Shown: positions 33,490-44,900 of the stretch, in pieces
How the letters are laid out: every line of letters begins with the position of its first letter
Position numbering within the stretch: position 1 is the first letter of the stretch
From: Pachyseris speciosa
Taxonomy: Eukaryota > Cnidaria > Anthozoa > Scleractinia > Pachyseridae
Length of the DNA stretch: 64,000 nucleotides
NCBI GenBank assembly: GCA_016490735.1
Contig: JAEMWC010001425.1
Span: 28,501-92,500 of the forward strand
Reading direction: 5' to 3'
Made by a program: the position numbers and the translations under genes
Notes under the pieces: generated by a model
Database searches by the model: none
What the model saw: the letters and a program-made list of their open reading frames with translations, nothing else
Told to the model about the DNA's origin: nothing

Positions 33490-36285
33490 GAAACGAAGCA
33501 AGGTATGAAGTGCACCCATGCACAGATGAAGTTCCTCTCGCCAAAATCCCGCTTGAGACGTGTTACAATGTACATGGAATGCTCGTACTATGTATACAAG
33601 GAAAATGTACCCAGATAGTGAAGGAAATGAAGAGATGCAACCTACGTATCCTTGGAGTGAGCGAGAGGAGGTGGAATATCTCTGGGTCACTGCAGACTGC
33701 ATCTGGAGAGACCATCCTGTACTCTGGAAACCCGGCAACGAAGATGATCCTCACGTGAAGGGGGTGAGTCTTATTTTGTGAAGGGTGGGCTCGGATAGCC
33801 TGCTGGCATGGGAATCGGTCTAATAATAATAATGGTTTATTAGAAGTACATCCGCAAGTGGCTCTTCACCTTCTAATCATAAAATTACAATAAATACTAA
33901 ATGTATATAACTTAATTAAATATGTAAATACGAATCATCACTGCCAGATTCGCCTCAAAATGCCAAAACATGTCGATTATACAAGTTTATTCACCAATTA
34001 ACGATGCATCTGTTGAGGAATTATGTTATTATGTTATGATTAGACTTAATCAGTATATGATCCAACGCCGAGAAGAAATGTGACCCTTCTCATAGAAGAT
34101 TTTAAGGGTAAAATTTGCAATAACAACACTGATGCAGAGACTGTCATGGGGCAACATCGGTAAGGCAGCATGAATGACAACGGTGAAATCCTTCTTCTCC
34201 TTCTTCGTCAGCATGTAATTGGGGAAACTATATTTCCCCATAAGCCATGCCATAAAGCTACATGGAGATGGAGATCGCCCGATGCAAGAACTGAGAATCA
34301 AATTAATCACATCACAATTTATCGACGCTGGAGAAGCTGCCTTCAAGATGTCTGAGTAAAGAGGAATGTGGGTTCCGACCACCACGTGGTGGTCTCGTAG
34401 CTTCAGATGAAGCTTACAGTACTAAGAAAAGCAAGAACTTATATTACGTTAGAAAACTGAAGTCGGAGGATAGAAAAAGGGAATTCAATTTAACGCTGCA
34501 GAATCGCTTTGAGTTATTAGATCCTAGCCTAGGAGAAGAGGGAAGAGAGGTAAATGAAGATTGCAATGCTATTAAGGATACGTACATCCATGTGAAGCAT
34601 CCATGTGAAGAGGTGTGGGGGAAAGTGGAAGACAACTGAAAGCAGATGTTAATGAGGGCGAGAACACGGCTTGACAAACAGAATGCTATGTAAAAGTATG
34701 TAATCAAGAAGTGCAGTTATAAAGTGGCGTGTCGAAAACATAAGAGGGTATATATATCAACCAGGTGGCTCCAGTCGCTGAAGAAGCTGCAAGTAAGGGA
34801 GATCTCAACAAGCTGTACCAAACAATGAGAATCCTTAGTAGAAGAAGAAGTAACCAAAGTAAGCCGATCCGGAAATAAGCTATTCAAGGAAGGTGACATC
34901 AGTGCGAAAACTAACGAACAACTTGCACGCTGGAAAGAACACTTCGAAGAAGTGCTCAATCGACCCCCGCCCGTAAATCAACCTGTCCCGCAGACTGGAG
35001 AAGATCTTCCGATAAAGACGGATAGCATATTCCAGGGCGGAAATTAGATTAGCCATTAAAAGCCTCAATATGGGAAAGGGGACTGGGATACATAATATCC
35101 CCTCACAAACCATTCAGGCAGGTGTCAGTTGATGCCCTGTACAGACCCCCCAACAAGATCTGGAGGGAAGAGGAAATACCGGAAGAATGGAGGAAGGGTC
35201 TACTCGTTAGGGTGCGAAAGAAAGGTGATACCACACATTGTGAGAATTGGAAAGGGGTTAAACTGTTGGTCATTTCAAGTAAAATCTTAAGCTGGATTGT
35301 TCTGAATCGAATGAAGTTTGTATCATATTCATTGTTGAGGGATGAACAAGCTGGTTTTTGTCGTGAGCGCTACTGCACAGATCAAATAACCACTCACAGA
35401 ATTATCATCGAACAGTCATTGGAATGAAACACTGGACTCTACCTTGCCATTATAGATTTTGAAAAGGCCTTTGATTCGGTGGACCGGGATGTGATGTGGC
35501 AAGTCTAGCAGCATTACGGAGTACCAGGAAAGCACGTTAATGCTATTCGATGCTTATACAAGGGCTTTCAGTGCCAGGCTATCCATGATACATCCCTGAT
35601 ATTATCGTTTCAAGTAACAACTGGAGTGAGACAAGGGTGCATTTTCTCGCTGGTGGTCCTTGACTGGGTCACGAAACAAGCTTACGGAACGGGGAAAACC
35701 GGTATACAGTGGACCCTAACACGAAAGTAAGACTGCGCTGATGACCTGTTTCTCCTTAGACATAAGCTTCAACTCATGCAAGAGAAGATGGTAGCACTCC
35801 AGAGCGCATCTGTAAGAGTAGCACTTAAGATCAACAATGGGAAGACCCAAGAAATGAGAATCCAGGTCAGAGATGGTGGCCCTCTCCGCATTGGCAAGAG
35901 GGCATAGCTTCACTTATCTTGGCAGCTAGGAGGAACAGAAGAGGATATCACTGCACGGATCAGGAAGCGCAGCAACCATTTGCGTGCATCAGAGCGGTCT
36001 GGAAAATAAGATTATTCTCCCTTAAGAAGGAATGAAGGATATTCAACTCTAATGTCAAATCAGTACTTCTGTATGAATCGGAAACCTGGAAGCTAACCAA
36101 AGCTTAGCTCTCAAAATTGCAGACGTTTATGAATAAAAGGCTCTCCCAAATAATCTGCGTATTTTGGCCAAATGTCATCACGAACGAGGACTAGCTATGG
36201 GCAAGAACTGGAGTAGATGTAGCAAGCACGATAAAACGAAGGAAGTGGAAGTGGACTGTACATACCTTGAGGGAGGAGAGTGAGA
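33490..36285 (+). pseudogene. Decayed RTE-like LINE (endonuclease and RT)
   Basis: Fragments in shifting frames match an endonuclease-reverse transcriptase. The endonuclease part shows ILGVSERRW and SGETILYSG (33,640-33,730). The RT shows EEIPEEWRKGLLV, LLVISSKILSWIVLNRM, DEQAGFCRERYCTDQI (35,160-35,390), IIDFEKAFDSVDRDVMW (35,450), TTGVRQGC (35,620) and a degraded DCADDLF (35,735). The 3' part shows RRKWKWTVHTLREESEN (36,238-36,285). Several stops (35,427, 35,506, 35,728) and frameshifts are present, and 33,810-34,040 looks like a later insertion. It ends directly against the truncated PAN exon at about 36,303. Confidence 0.8.
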
Positions 36286-36302
36286 ACACCACCATAATGG
36301 CC

Positions 36303-36864
36303 AGATGTCATCGCGGAAGATTTTTGCATGGCGCTCTGTTACATGAAACCCAACTGTGTAAGTTACAATTTCAAAACTGCAGCAGGTGAAAATGGAAATA
36401 GCGAATGCGAGCTCAATAATTCTACTCATGAAGGACATGAGACTGACCTGGAGAAAGATTTCAACTATAAATATCATGGAGCTGAGGTGAGAAGTATTCT
36501 TATGGCATACTACTAGCCATCACTTATACGTAGCTTGCGAACGGGTTTGCTTAGCGTGTTATTGGGCCAGCGAAGAGAAACATCGGCGAGCCCCACCCCG
36601 AATTTGTTCTTCTAGCGCGAAATGCCCCATTAAGGATCCTACTGACAGGCGACATATCACATTTTTGTAATTAAAAAAAAAGATTTGAATCTACATAGGA
36701 CAATTTGCGCTATCTTCTATTCTATCAATGTCTTTATCTTTTTCAGAGCGGTTGTGTCAGCAACCCGTGTACGAATAACGGAACCTGTCAAGCCGGTTTT
36801 ACAGACCAGGGATGTCGTTGTTTGTGTACTGCAAGGTTCAGAGGACATAACTGAGAAATACGTG
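36303..36864 (+). pseudogene. 5'-truncated PAN-EGF pseudogene (copy 1 of the tandem family)
   Basis: The PAN exon survives from about 36,303 to 36,486 and keeps the F-C-M-A-L-C-Y-M...P-N-C core. The signal peptide exon and first third of the PAN exon are missing where the LINE begins. The EGF exon (36747-36864) has intact splice sites and the usual 118-bp length, but the codon for the sixth cysteine is TGA (36852-36854) where the other copies have TGC. No galactose-binding-like exon follows in the expected place. The 36,877-36,990 intron sequence matches that of the third copy (59,640-59,740), confirming shared descent. Confidence 0.85.
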
Positions 36865-37374
36865 GTAAGCTAAAACATTTGTTCAGATAGTTTGGTGGGA
36901 AGAAGTTTCACTGCTTGTTGGAAAAGCTTCTTGAGAAACTTTGATAACGGTATAGGGTTGCACTCAAGGAATTTCAAATCATAACTGCAAATAACAAATC
37001 AAAAGTGCTACTATGAAGAGATTCACATCTTTCCTATCTAAGCCATTTTAAAATATAAAAAAGTAAACAGAAGAAGAATGCAATTTACTATTTTCAAATA
37101 TCTCTTTTTGTTCTAGAGATATTTAAGTTTTTAAACTATGCAAGTTAGCCTAGTGATGACGTCATATACTCAACCGAATTTGATCAGATATGATGAAAAA
37201 AGATATTTCAGCCAATTTGTATCAGAAATGCTTGATTCTTAGCAGTAAGATTCTACTACATGTGCTTTACAGTATGAGCTCACCAGAATTGTTACGATAG
37301 CTTACAAATGTAAGACAAAGAGATTCCAGAACACTTTTATCATACGCAATACCATGAATTATTGTTATTAGCAG

Positions 37375-37641
37375 TTTGGCAGAAAGTCAACAAAGGACCT
37401 GTTTGCCTTCAATATGACCATAACTGCAAGTGTTAGGTCCATGAAGCTCGTCCACAGAAGTGGATCCATAAGCTGTAACCCAAACCCAAACTACCGTGCT
37501 ACCTACTGGAGCTGCAGCAATTTACGTGTATATCCAAAGAACAGCTTGATGACAATCATCACGAATGCCAACGGAGAAGCCCTTGTCCCACCCGCTGAAG
37601 AATTGCAGGCAGTGAAGGCAGAATTGAGAGAACATAAATGA
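37375..37641 (+). CDS. Orphan terminal exon of an unknown extracellular-type protein
   Basis: Follows a TTATTAGCAG acceptor, is open in phase 0 for 88 codons and stops at TGA 37639-37641. The translation has a C-N-P-N-P-N-Y...Y-W-S-C pair of cysteines, short beta-like strands and a charged C terminus (ELQAVKAELREHK). No family was recognised. It cannot join the preceding EGF exon directly because that ends in phase 1, so an exon is missing or it belongs to another transcript or a relic. An in-frame TAG just upstream supports the exon start. Confidence 0.4.
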   Translation, partial: FGRKSTKDLFAFNMTITASVRSMKLVHRSGSISCNPNPNYRATYWSCSNLRVYPKNSLMTIITNANGEALVPPAEELQAVKAELREHK

Positions 37642-37967
37642 GGCAACAGAAAACACTTTTACTCACTGGAGGGCATCGGGCAAGCCTCAACGGAGCTCGT
37701 TTTTGGCAATCTTTCAAGCCCTTTGCCTTTGTTACAAAATCAAGAACTGCAAATCTGGTATGGGCAGGACTGGAAGGATTGTGCAGAGAAACAAAACAAT
37801 TGTACTACTTGTGTCGATGTGTATGCATTGTACACATGAACAATGTCTTCGTCCAGGATAAACCATAGATAGATATGCAACGATACATATCCCATGATCC
37901 AACGTCGTTTCCAGGGTCTCTCCTCTTTCTGTGCCCGAGAGGACGTGAAGAGTAAGCAACCCTGGGA

Positions 37968-37969
37968 AC

Positions 37970-38001
<32 letters not shown>

Positions 38002-38003
38002 CG
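37968..38003. repeat. (GATA)n microsatellite
   Basis: About eight GATA units. Confidence 0.9.
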
Positions 38004-38757
38004 GTTTATTAATAACTGATTTGCAACTAAAAGTTGAATTATACGATTATTTACTAAAAATTGAATGTTGATAATTACATTAAAAAGACTACAAGTAATT
38101 TAAAACAAGTTGTATAAATATATGTATAAGAAACAGCAAATAAGGACACTATATATGTTCTAAAATAAAGTATATCGAGGAGATTTAAAAACTCGACTAA
38201 AATCGTTCAAGCCTTAAGGGCATTAAAGGTAATAAAACTGTTACGAAACCTGTTCGTCTTAAAAACTGGCTTGAACTAGGTTGCTCCAGATCAGAATTGC
38301 TTCTATTCCTTTCAATAGTCCCGTATTAATTGTCATTCTAACGCGCAATGCCCGCGAATCGCCCGCAGTATGCTGAAATTAATGTTAGCCTGAGGAAATG
38401 CTAAAAGAAATTAATCGAAAAACGGCGACGTTTGTTTGTTTGTTTGTTTGTTTTTTTAATTTTCTTCACGCTGTGTTTATTTGTAGAAATACGTGGTTAA
38501 AACTAGGTTTCATCAATCTTAAATAGGTTCAAACAAAGGCATCAGTTTACTTTTGCGTGTCGATAGAATTTATATTACAATCTGGTAAGTTCTTCTAAAA
38601 CGAAACACACTGTTTTCGCCTGGTTTGGAACGCGGCCAGCGTGACTAAGACTGAACTATTCAGCTCTCTTCCTTTCCCTCACGTCTGTATTGCTGAGGTT
38701 GGTTAGACATAAAAAATACGTTTTTTTTTTCTCCCCAATGTCAGATAACTAGGAGCT

Positions 38758-38764
38758 TATATAA
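38758..38764 (+). promoter_or_regulatory. TATA box candidate, gene copy 2
   Basis: TATATAA lies about 235 bp before the start codon. The equivalent place in copy 3 is TATAAAG at 58117, within otherwise diverged but alignable sequence (ACTCGAC.ACGTTT follows in both), so the element is retained between copies. Confidence 0.5.
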
Positions 38765-38994
38765 CACTCGACGACGTTTAATATTTACGTTATTCATGTA
38801 AGCCAAATACTAATTAATAGCGTCTGTAATGGACCAGAGGAAAATTTCATTGGCTAAGCTCTCGGTATAGCTTAATTACCCAAGATGGTTTATTATCGGT
38901 CAGAAATATTATTGTTAAGGAGACGCTGCACAATCCTGGTGCACAAAACAAGCTATTCTCCCCACAAGCAGAACAACTCATTTGCCAGTTCCCG

Positions 38995-41900
38995 ATGAAT
39001 ACCAAACTGGTTGTTTTCCTCTTGTTGTTCTCTCTTATACCAGCAGCCGGCTGTTGTGACGATCCAGGTTAGTTTCAATTTATGTTAGTTCTTTTGTGAA
39101 TCCTGATTCCTTCCAATATGTTCCTCAAACTCCATGAGGTATCTGAAATAATTTTCTAGACATTCTGATAGAAGTTTACTGAGATTAACATCATCTTGTC
39201 ATAATTCAGTTGGATTAAAAAAACAATGACCAAAGACGTTTTTCAGTTAACAGCGGTCTCTAAGTTTACCTAACAGTTTTTCAATTACTTTTTCACGCTG
39301 TACCCTTAATGGTCTGATTAGAAACCTAAACGTGTTTTCGAAATACGCACTGTCTATCCATAAGCTAACCTACATAACGAAAATGGTCTAAATGGAAATC
39401 CGATGATACCGCAGCAGATAATTTATGAGGGGCGCCAGAGTTTTGTTTTAAATACGAAAACAAGATATTGACTAATAGCCATCGATCAAAGAAAGCTACG
39501 GCGGAGGAAACCGGCCATTAAAAGAACGGTAAATATTGATAAAGAAAGCGATAATTATATGTAAGAAAGTCATGAAGTCATGCACTAGGATATAAGCTGT
39601 GTTCTACAAAACGACTGATGTTACTGCGAAGAAAAATATTAGTATTGGAAGGGAGGAGAACCCGTAACTTTTTGAACATGCACCTGTCGCATATTCTGGT
39701 CACCAAGCAACACGAACACTTCTTTAATTTCAGAAAAATGTCGCAGTTTGTTGTTTCGCCCCGCTAAGGCATTCAAAGGAACACGTCTGAAAAATCACGT
39801 GATAAGCGTCACTGACGTCATCGTGGAAGATTTTTGCATGGCGCTCTGCTACATGGAACCCAACTGTGTAAGTTACAATTTCAAAACTAGAGCAAGTGAA
39901 AATGGAAACCACGAATGCGAGCTCAACAATTCTACTCATGAAGGACATGAGACCGACCTGGAGAAAGATTCAAACTACAAACATCAAGGAGCTGAGGTGA
40001 GAAGTATTGTTATGGCATAAGCCTAGCACATCAACTAATTGTATACATAGGTTGTGAACGGGTTGCTTAGTGGGCCGATTGAACCAGCGAATAGAAACAT
40101 CGACGAGCCCAGCGAGGCGTCTCCGAATTTGTTTTTCTAGCGCGAAATGTACCATAAAGGAGCCAGCTGACGGGCGACACATCAAATCAGTAGGAAATCA
40201 ATCAAGAACAATTTGCGTCATTCTATTACACCCATGTATTTTTCTTTTTTTGTTATTATTGTTCAGAGCGCTTGTGTCAGCAGCCCGTGTACGAATAACG
40301 AAACCTGTCAAGCCGGTTTTACAGACCAGGGATATCGTTGCTTGTGTACTGCAAGGTTCAGAGGACATAACTGCGAGACTAGTGGTAAGCGAAAGCATTT
40401 GCTGGGAAAATGACGAAAGGTTTAATGTTTGTAGAAGACACGTTTTAGATACTTCAGCATCTATCATCAGTTCACAATGATGACACAAATGTATGTGAAT
40501 CTACAATTTGCGCGCTTCCAATTTAATTCATATAATAACTTGAATAGTTCCAACGTTGTGATTGGTTCTTAGCTATGATCTATTAGAGGACAGATGCACA
40601 GATTACGTCATCACGACACACTTTTTTCCATAAATGTGAAAATAAACAAGTTTTTCACTTGCATTTTGTTTCTTTATTATATAAAACAAATAGATTCCAT
40701 GTTGCCGTGCGTCTGTTCAGTAATAGATCACTGAAGACGTCAAAATGTGGTAAAAGCATCAGTGACACACTCGCCTGCGGCTCGTGTGCCACTTCTTTGT
40801 TTTTACCTCATTTTGACGTCATCTTTGATCTATTACTGAACAGACGCCAACAACATGGAATCTATTTGTTAAATCCCTGAGTGCAAGGAGAATTTCACAC
40901 CTTGTGCGATTACTTTGGTATTGCTTCATACTTTATCATTTCATATTTGGGCAAGAATGGTCGTATCTGATTTTTGTAACAATGACTAAGTAAAGTTATA
41001 AAAGGGAATGAAAGATCTTACTACTTTTAAATAATTGTTCGGCCTATCGCATATATCTTTCGATAGAGTTTATCACGCCTTGTGGCTGATAAATGCGTTT
41101 TGCATTCCTCCAGCTAACTCTCAAAACCTTTAGCTAGATGGAATGCAACTCTAAAGCGATCTTCACACGACAAAGAAACGTTGGCCAACTCGCATTGGCG
41201 AACATCAAAAACTTGGCCAACTTGACAGTTCACACGTCAGACACACGTCATGATAGCAAAGGCCAATACTCGCAACTGTGGCGTCGGCCGTAGGGTTGCT
41301 GCGTTGTACCTGCTACTGTTTTATATTCTACGCCGGAGAAAAACAGAAAACGATGGAAGAATAGAAAGATATGGAATAAACGGTATATTGCCAGAAATCC
41401 CTCCTTTGGCGCGTACAATATTTTGTGTTTGTTTTCGATTTCTTTGTCACCTTTCGGTGATAGTATAAAAGTGAAAAGTCCTGGTCCTTTCACGGTCAAA
41501 TGGTCGCACTATTTCGTTCCCCATTTTGTGAAGTGTCTTGCGAATCAGGTGACACTTGCGAATCAGATGAAGAGAGCGCCAATTTTGATCGGTCAAATGT
41601 AAAAAACACACGTTCAGATGTCAAATGCGAGTTTGCTAACAGGTAGAAAAGTTGGCGAGAATATAAGCAAGTTCTATCAGTCGCCAATAATTTGCTAAAA
41701 TTTTGTTGCGTCGTTCACACGTACCGACTTGAGTTTGCCAAAAAGAGTTGTCTCTAACATTTGTTTGTCGTGCGAAGGCCGCTTAACAAAAAACATTCCG
41801 TTTCTCTCTGAAACAGAGAACCAGATCGCCACATGGCCAGCAAGTGATCATCCCGTGATGCCTCCCTCAATCCCGATTGTTTCACCCACAACCAGTGTGT

Positions 41901-44900
41901 CGGCAGGTGTTTCATCGCCAGTGAGCCAAGCCGACTCAACGATTACTAGTGTGTCTACAAGTATTACACTGGCTGAAAGTCACAATGTTCCACATTTAGC
42001 AAGTTTGCCAGCAAGCCTCTCATCGGCTTTCATCCAGACGGCTTCATATTCAAAGAGCCTATATGCTAACAGTGTCTCACTACCTATACATCAGACCTCT
42101 TCACCTTCTACAAGCGTGCTCATATCGCATGTTGCTTCATCCTCGGTCAGGCCACGTGCAGTACGGCCAACAAGTGTGTCTGCCAGCCCAATGGCCACCC
42201 AGTTAACATATGTGTCCGCTTTTGTCTCACAGTCTTTCAGTGAAAGCAAATCACGTTCAGAAATTGTCTCAACCAGTGTGCTTGAACTTGTTTCATCGAC
42301 TGTTTGTAAACATGTCTCACTCTCAGCAGTTGTGTCTCCGGGCTCCAGCCAAACAAAGGGTGAGTGAGCAGAATATACTCTAACTGAATTTGTCAAAAGT
42401 GCCGACACTGATTCTCTAGAGAACCAAAATTATGCTGCAGTCACAGTTTCCAATAGGCACCCTTCCCATCCCTCCTGCTTTTGACACACAAATTCCAGCC
42501 ACTCAGCTAAAGCCAACTGTGGTCCGCTGAATGTGGCACTCAGGAGCATACTATCATTCAGGATCCACACTTGACTAGAAATTGCCAATGCATCACTAGA
42601 CTTTGAACTCTCGCTTAACAAGGCCACAAACTTAAAGTTTAACTGTAGTCAAAGTCTCAAAAGACCCTCCCCAGCCACAGTGCTTTTGAAGAACAACTGC
42701 TAATCTTCCACCAACTGTTAGACCTGTCCCTGGCTAGAAATATGATGAAACATTTAACTTTTGTAGAAGGCATGTTTTAGATTCCTCAACTTCTATAACT
42801 TATAGACACTGAAGCATCTGATGATCAGTTCACAAAGGTTACACAATTGTACATATACAATTTGCGCGATTGCAATTCAATATCTCTGCCTGCAAGGAGC
42901 ATTTAACCCTGATCGTGTGCTTTGGCATTGCTTTGGCATTGCTTTATACTTTCTCAAAGATATTTGGACAAGATGGTCGCACCTGATTTTTGTAACAATG
43001 ATTAAGTAAAGTTATCCTAGTGAATGAAAGATTTTTCTAAACTTTTCTTTTCGCAAAATTTTAATTTGTTTTCAGTTCATTGCAGATATATCTTTTGGTA
43101 GAGATTATCACGCCTTGTGAATTAATGCGTTTTGCTTTCCTCCAGCTAACTCTTAAAGGCTTTTGTTAGATAGGATGTAACTCTGAGAATGCAAATAGGA
43201 TTTTGTTTTCTCCAGGCTCTGAAACAAAGCGACCGAGCGATGGATTGCCAATAACTGAGCCTCCCGTGCTGTTGCTCTCAAGCACGGGAGGGAGAGACAC
43301 CTAAGTACTAAAATAAACAATGGTCACAATGGTTTTATTAAGTAGCATGTTTTCAAATATCCAGGACGGTATATATCATATATCTCAAACATATACATCA
43401 AATTGCAGAGAACGCGTCATTATTCTGCTTTATACGATGTCACACGTCCAAATGAAAAGTAGCAAACGCGAACAGAAGCAAAGTTGCCTTTAGACTGAAA
43501 TCAAATCTTATACATTAAATGCTGTTTTTGCTCAGCACCATGATATAAATAGCTTTTGAATAGCTAGTGGAGTTATAAGATGAAAGACGTTAGTACTCTT
43601 GTAGTTTCAGTGCCATTTAAACGCTGAAAACTGTGTGATTTAGACAAGTTTGTTTATTAACTCACCCCCATACTAGCTATTCCTTTGAGATAATTAATCA
43701 TTATCAATACCATCATCATTATTATCATCATCAGTCATTATTATTAAATGAAGAATGATCCTCGCAGTTGTGAACGCAATACACCTTTTTAGCTTGTAGA
43801 TTTTGTTTTCCCAATGTAGAACATGTGATCTTCCCTAGGGGATTTGCCTTTTGTCTTTTCATAAATTATGCGTACATATGCACGTGAATAAGGCGAAATT
43901 TCAAAGAAACAATTCTTTAGGGTAACATCACATGAGCTACATTGGGAAAACAAAACTTACAAGCTAAAAGGGTTTATTGATGCAATTGCGAAAGTAAAGC
44001 CTGAAAAATATTCAGGACTTCAACGGGGCTTGAACACTCGACCTCGCGATACCGGTGCGATGCTCTAACGAACTGAGCTATGAAGCCACTGACGTTGATA
44101 GCAGGTCAGTTGAATAGACCGATCCAAGGTTATCGACGCCATTTTTGAAAGGGTGCAAAACCACTGGGGCGAGCGCGCGGCCAAGCATACTCTGCACCGT
44201 GAAAAGAAGCTAAAGATCGTCGCTTGCTGTTCTGCGTTTGCTATTTTCCCTTCATTTATTCATTTTTTAACGTTGAGAGTTTTTTATATTATTCAAAAGG
44301 TATTACTTGTCATACTTGAGCATTTTCTACGTTTGGCCGATGCCGAGGCAAGCAAAAGAAAAGCTTGAATATCAGGACTTTTTGAACTGGACTCTGACTT
44401 CGCTGAAAGATTTTTTTAGCACTTCGAGGATTGAAACAAACAGGACAAAAAAGCCGAACTTGTGGCGAGAGCATTCGGTGCCTACGAGCTTAAAGCACCT
44501 AAGAAGTTTTCTCAAGAAGAAATTGACAGGAAATTGAAAGAAGAGTACCAACAGAGATTAAAAAAACATCGGATAAACACCGACCCCAATTCTATTCGGA
44601 AAGAAGACTGCAGCAAGGAAAGCATAATCATGTTTTATAAACAGACGGCATTGTTTAAACCCATTCATCCCATTTGCATGTTTGCATGTATGTTCATCTC
44701 AGAGTATCCCTGTTGGTCAAGAACACATTTGTATCATTTGTTACAAACCTGTTCATGCATGGTGCAGCAACCATGAAGACATAACCAGATCATTGGACTT
44801 AATATGTAAACGGTGTCACCTATGAAATGAGATGAAAACACTCTTTTGTGACTGAATGGCTAGTTGTTCTATTTAAAGACACAGGAGTGGGGTCAGGAAT

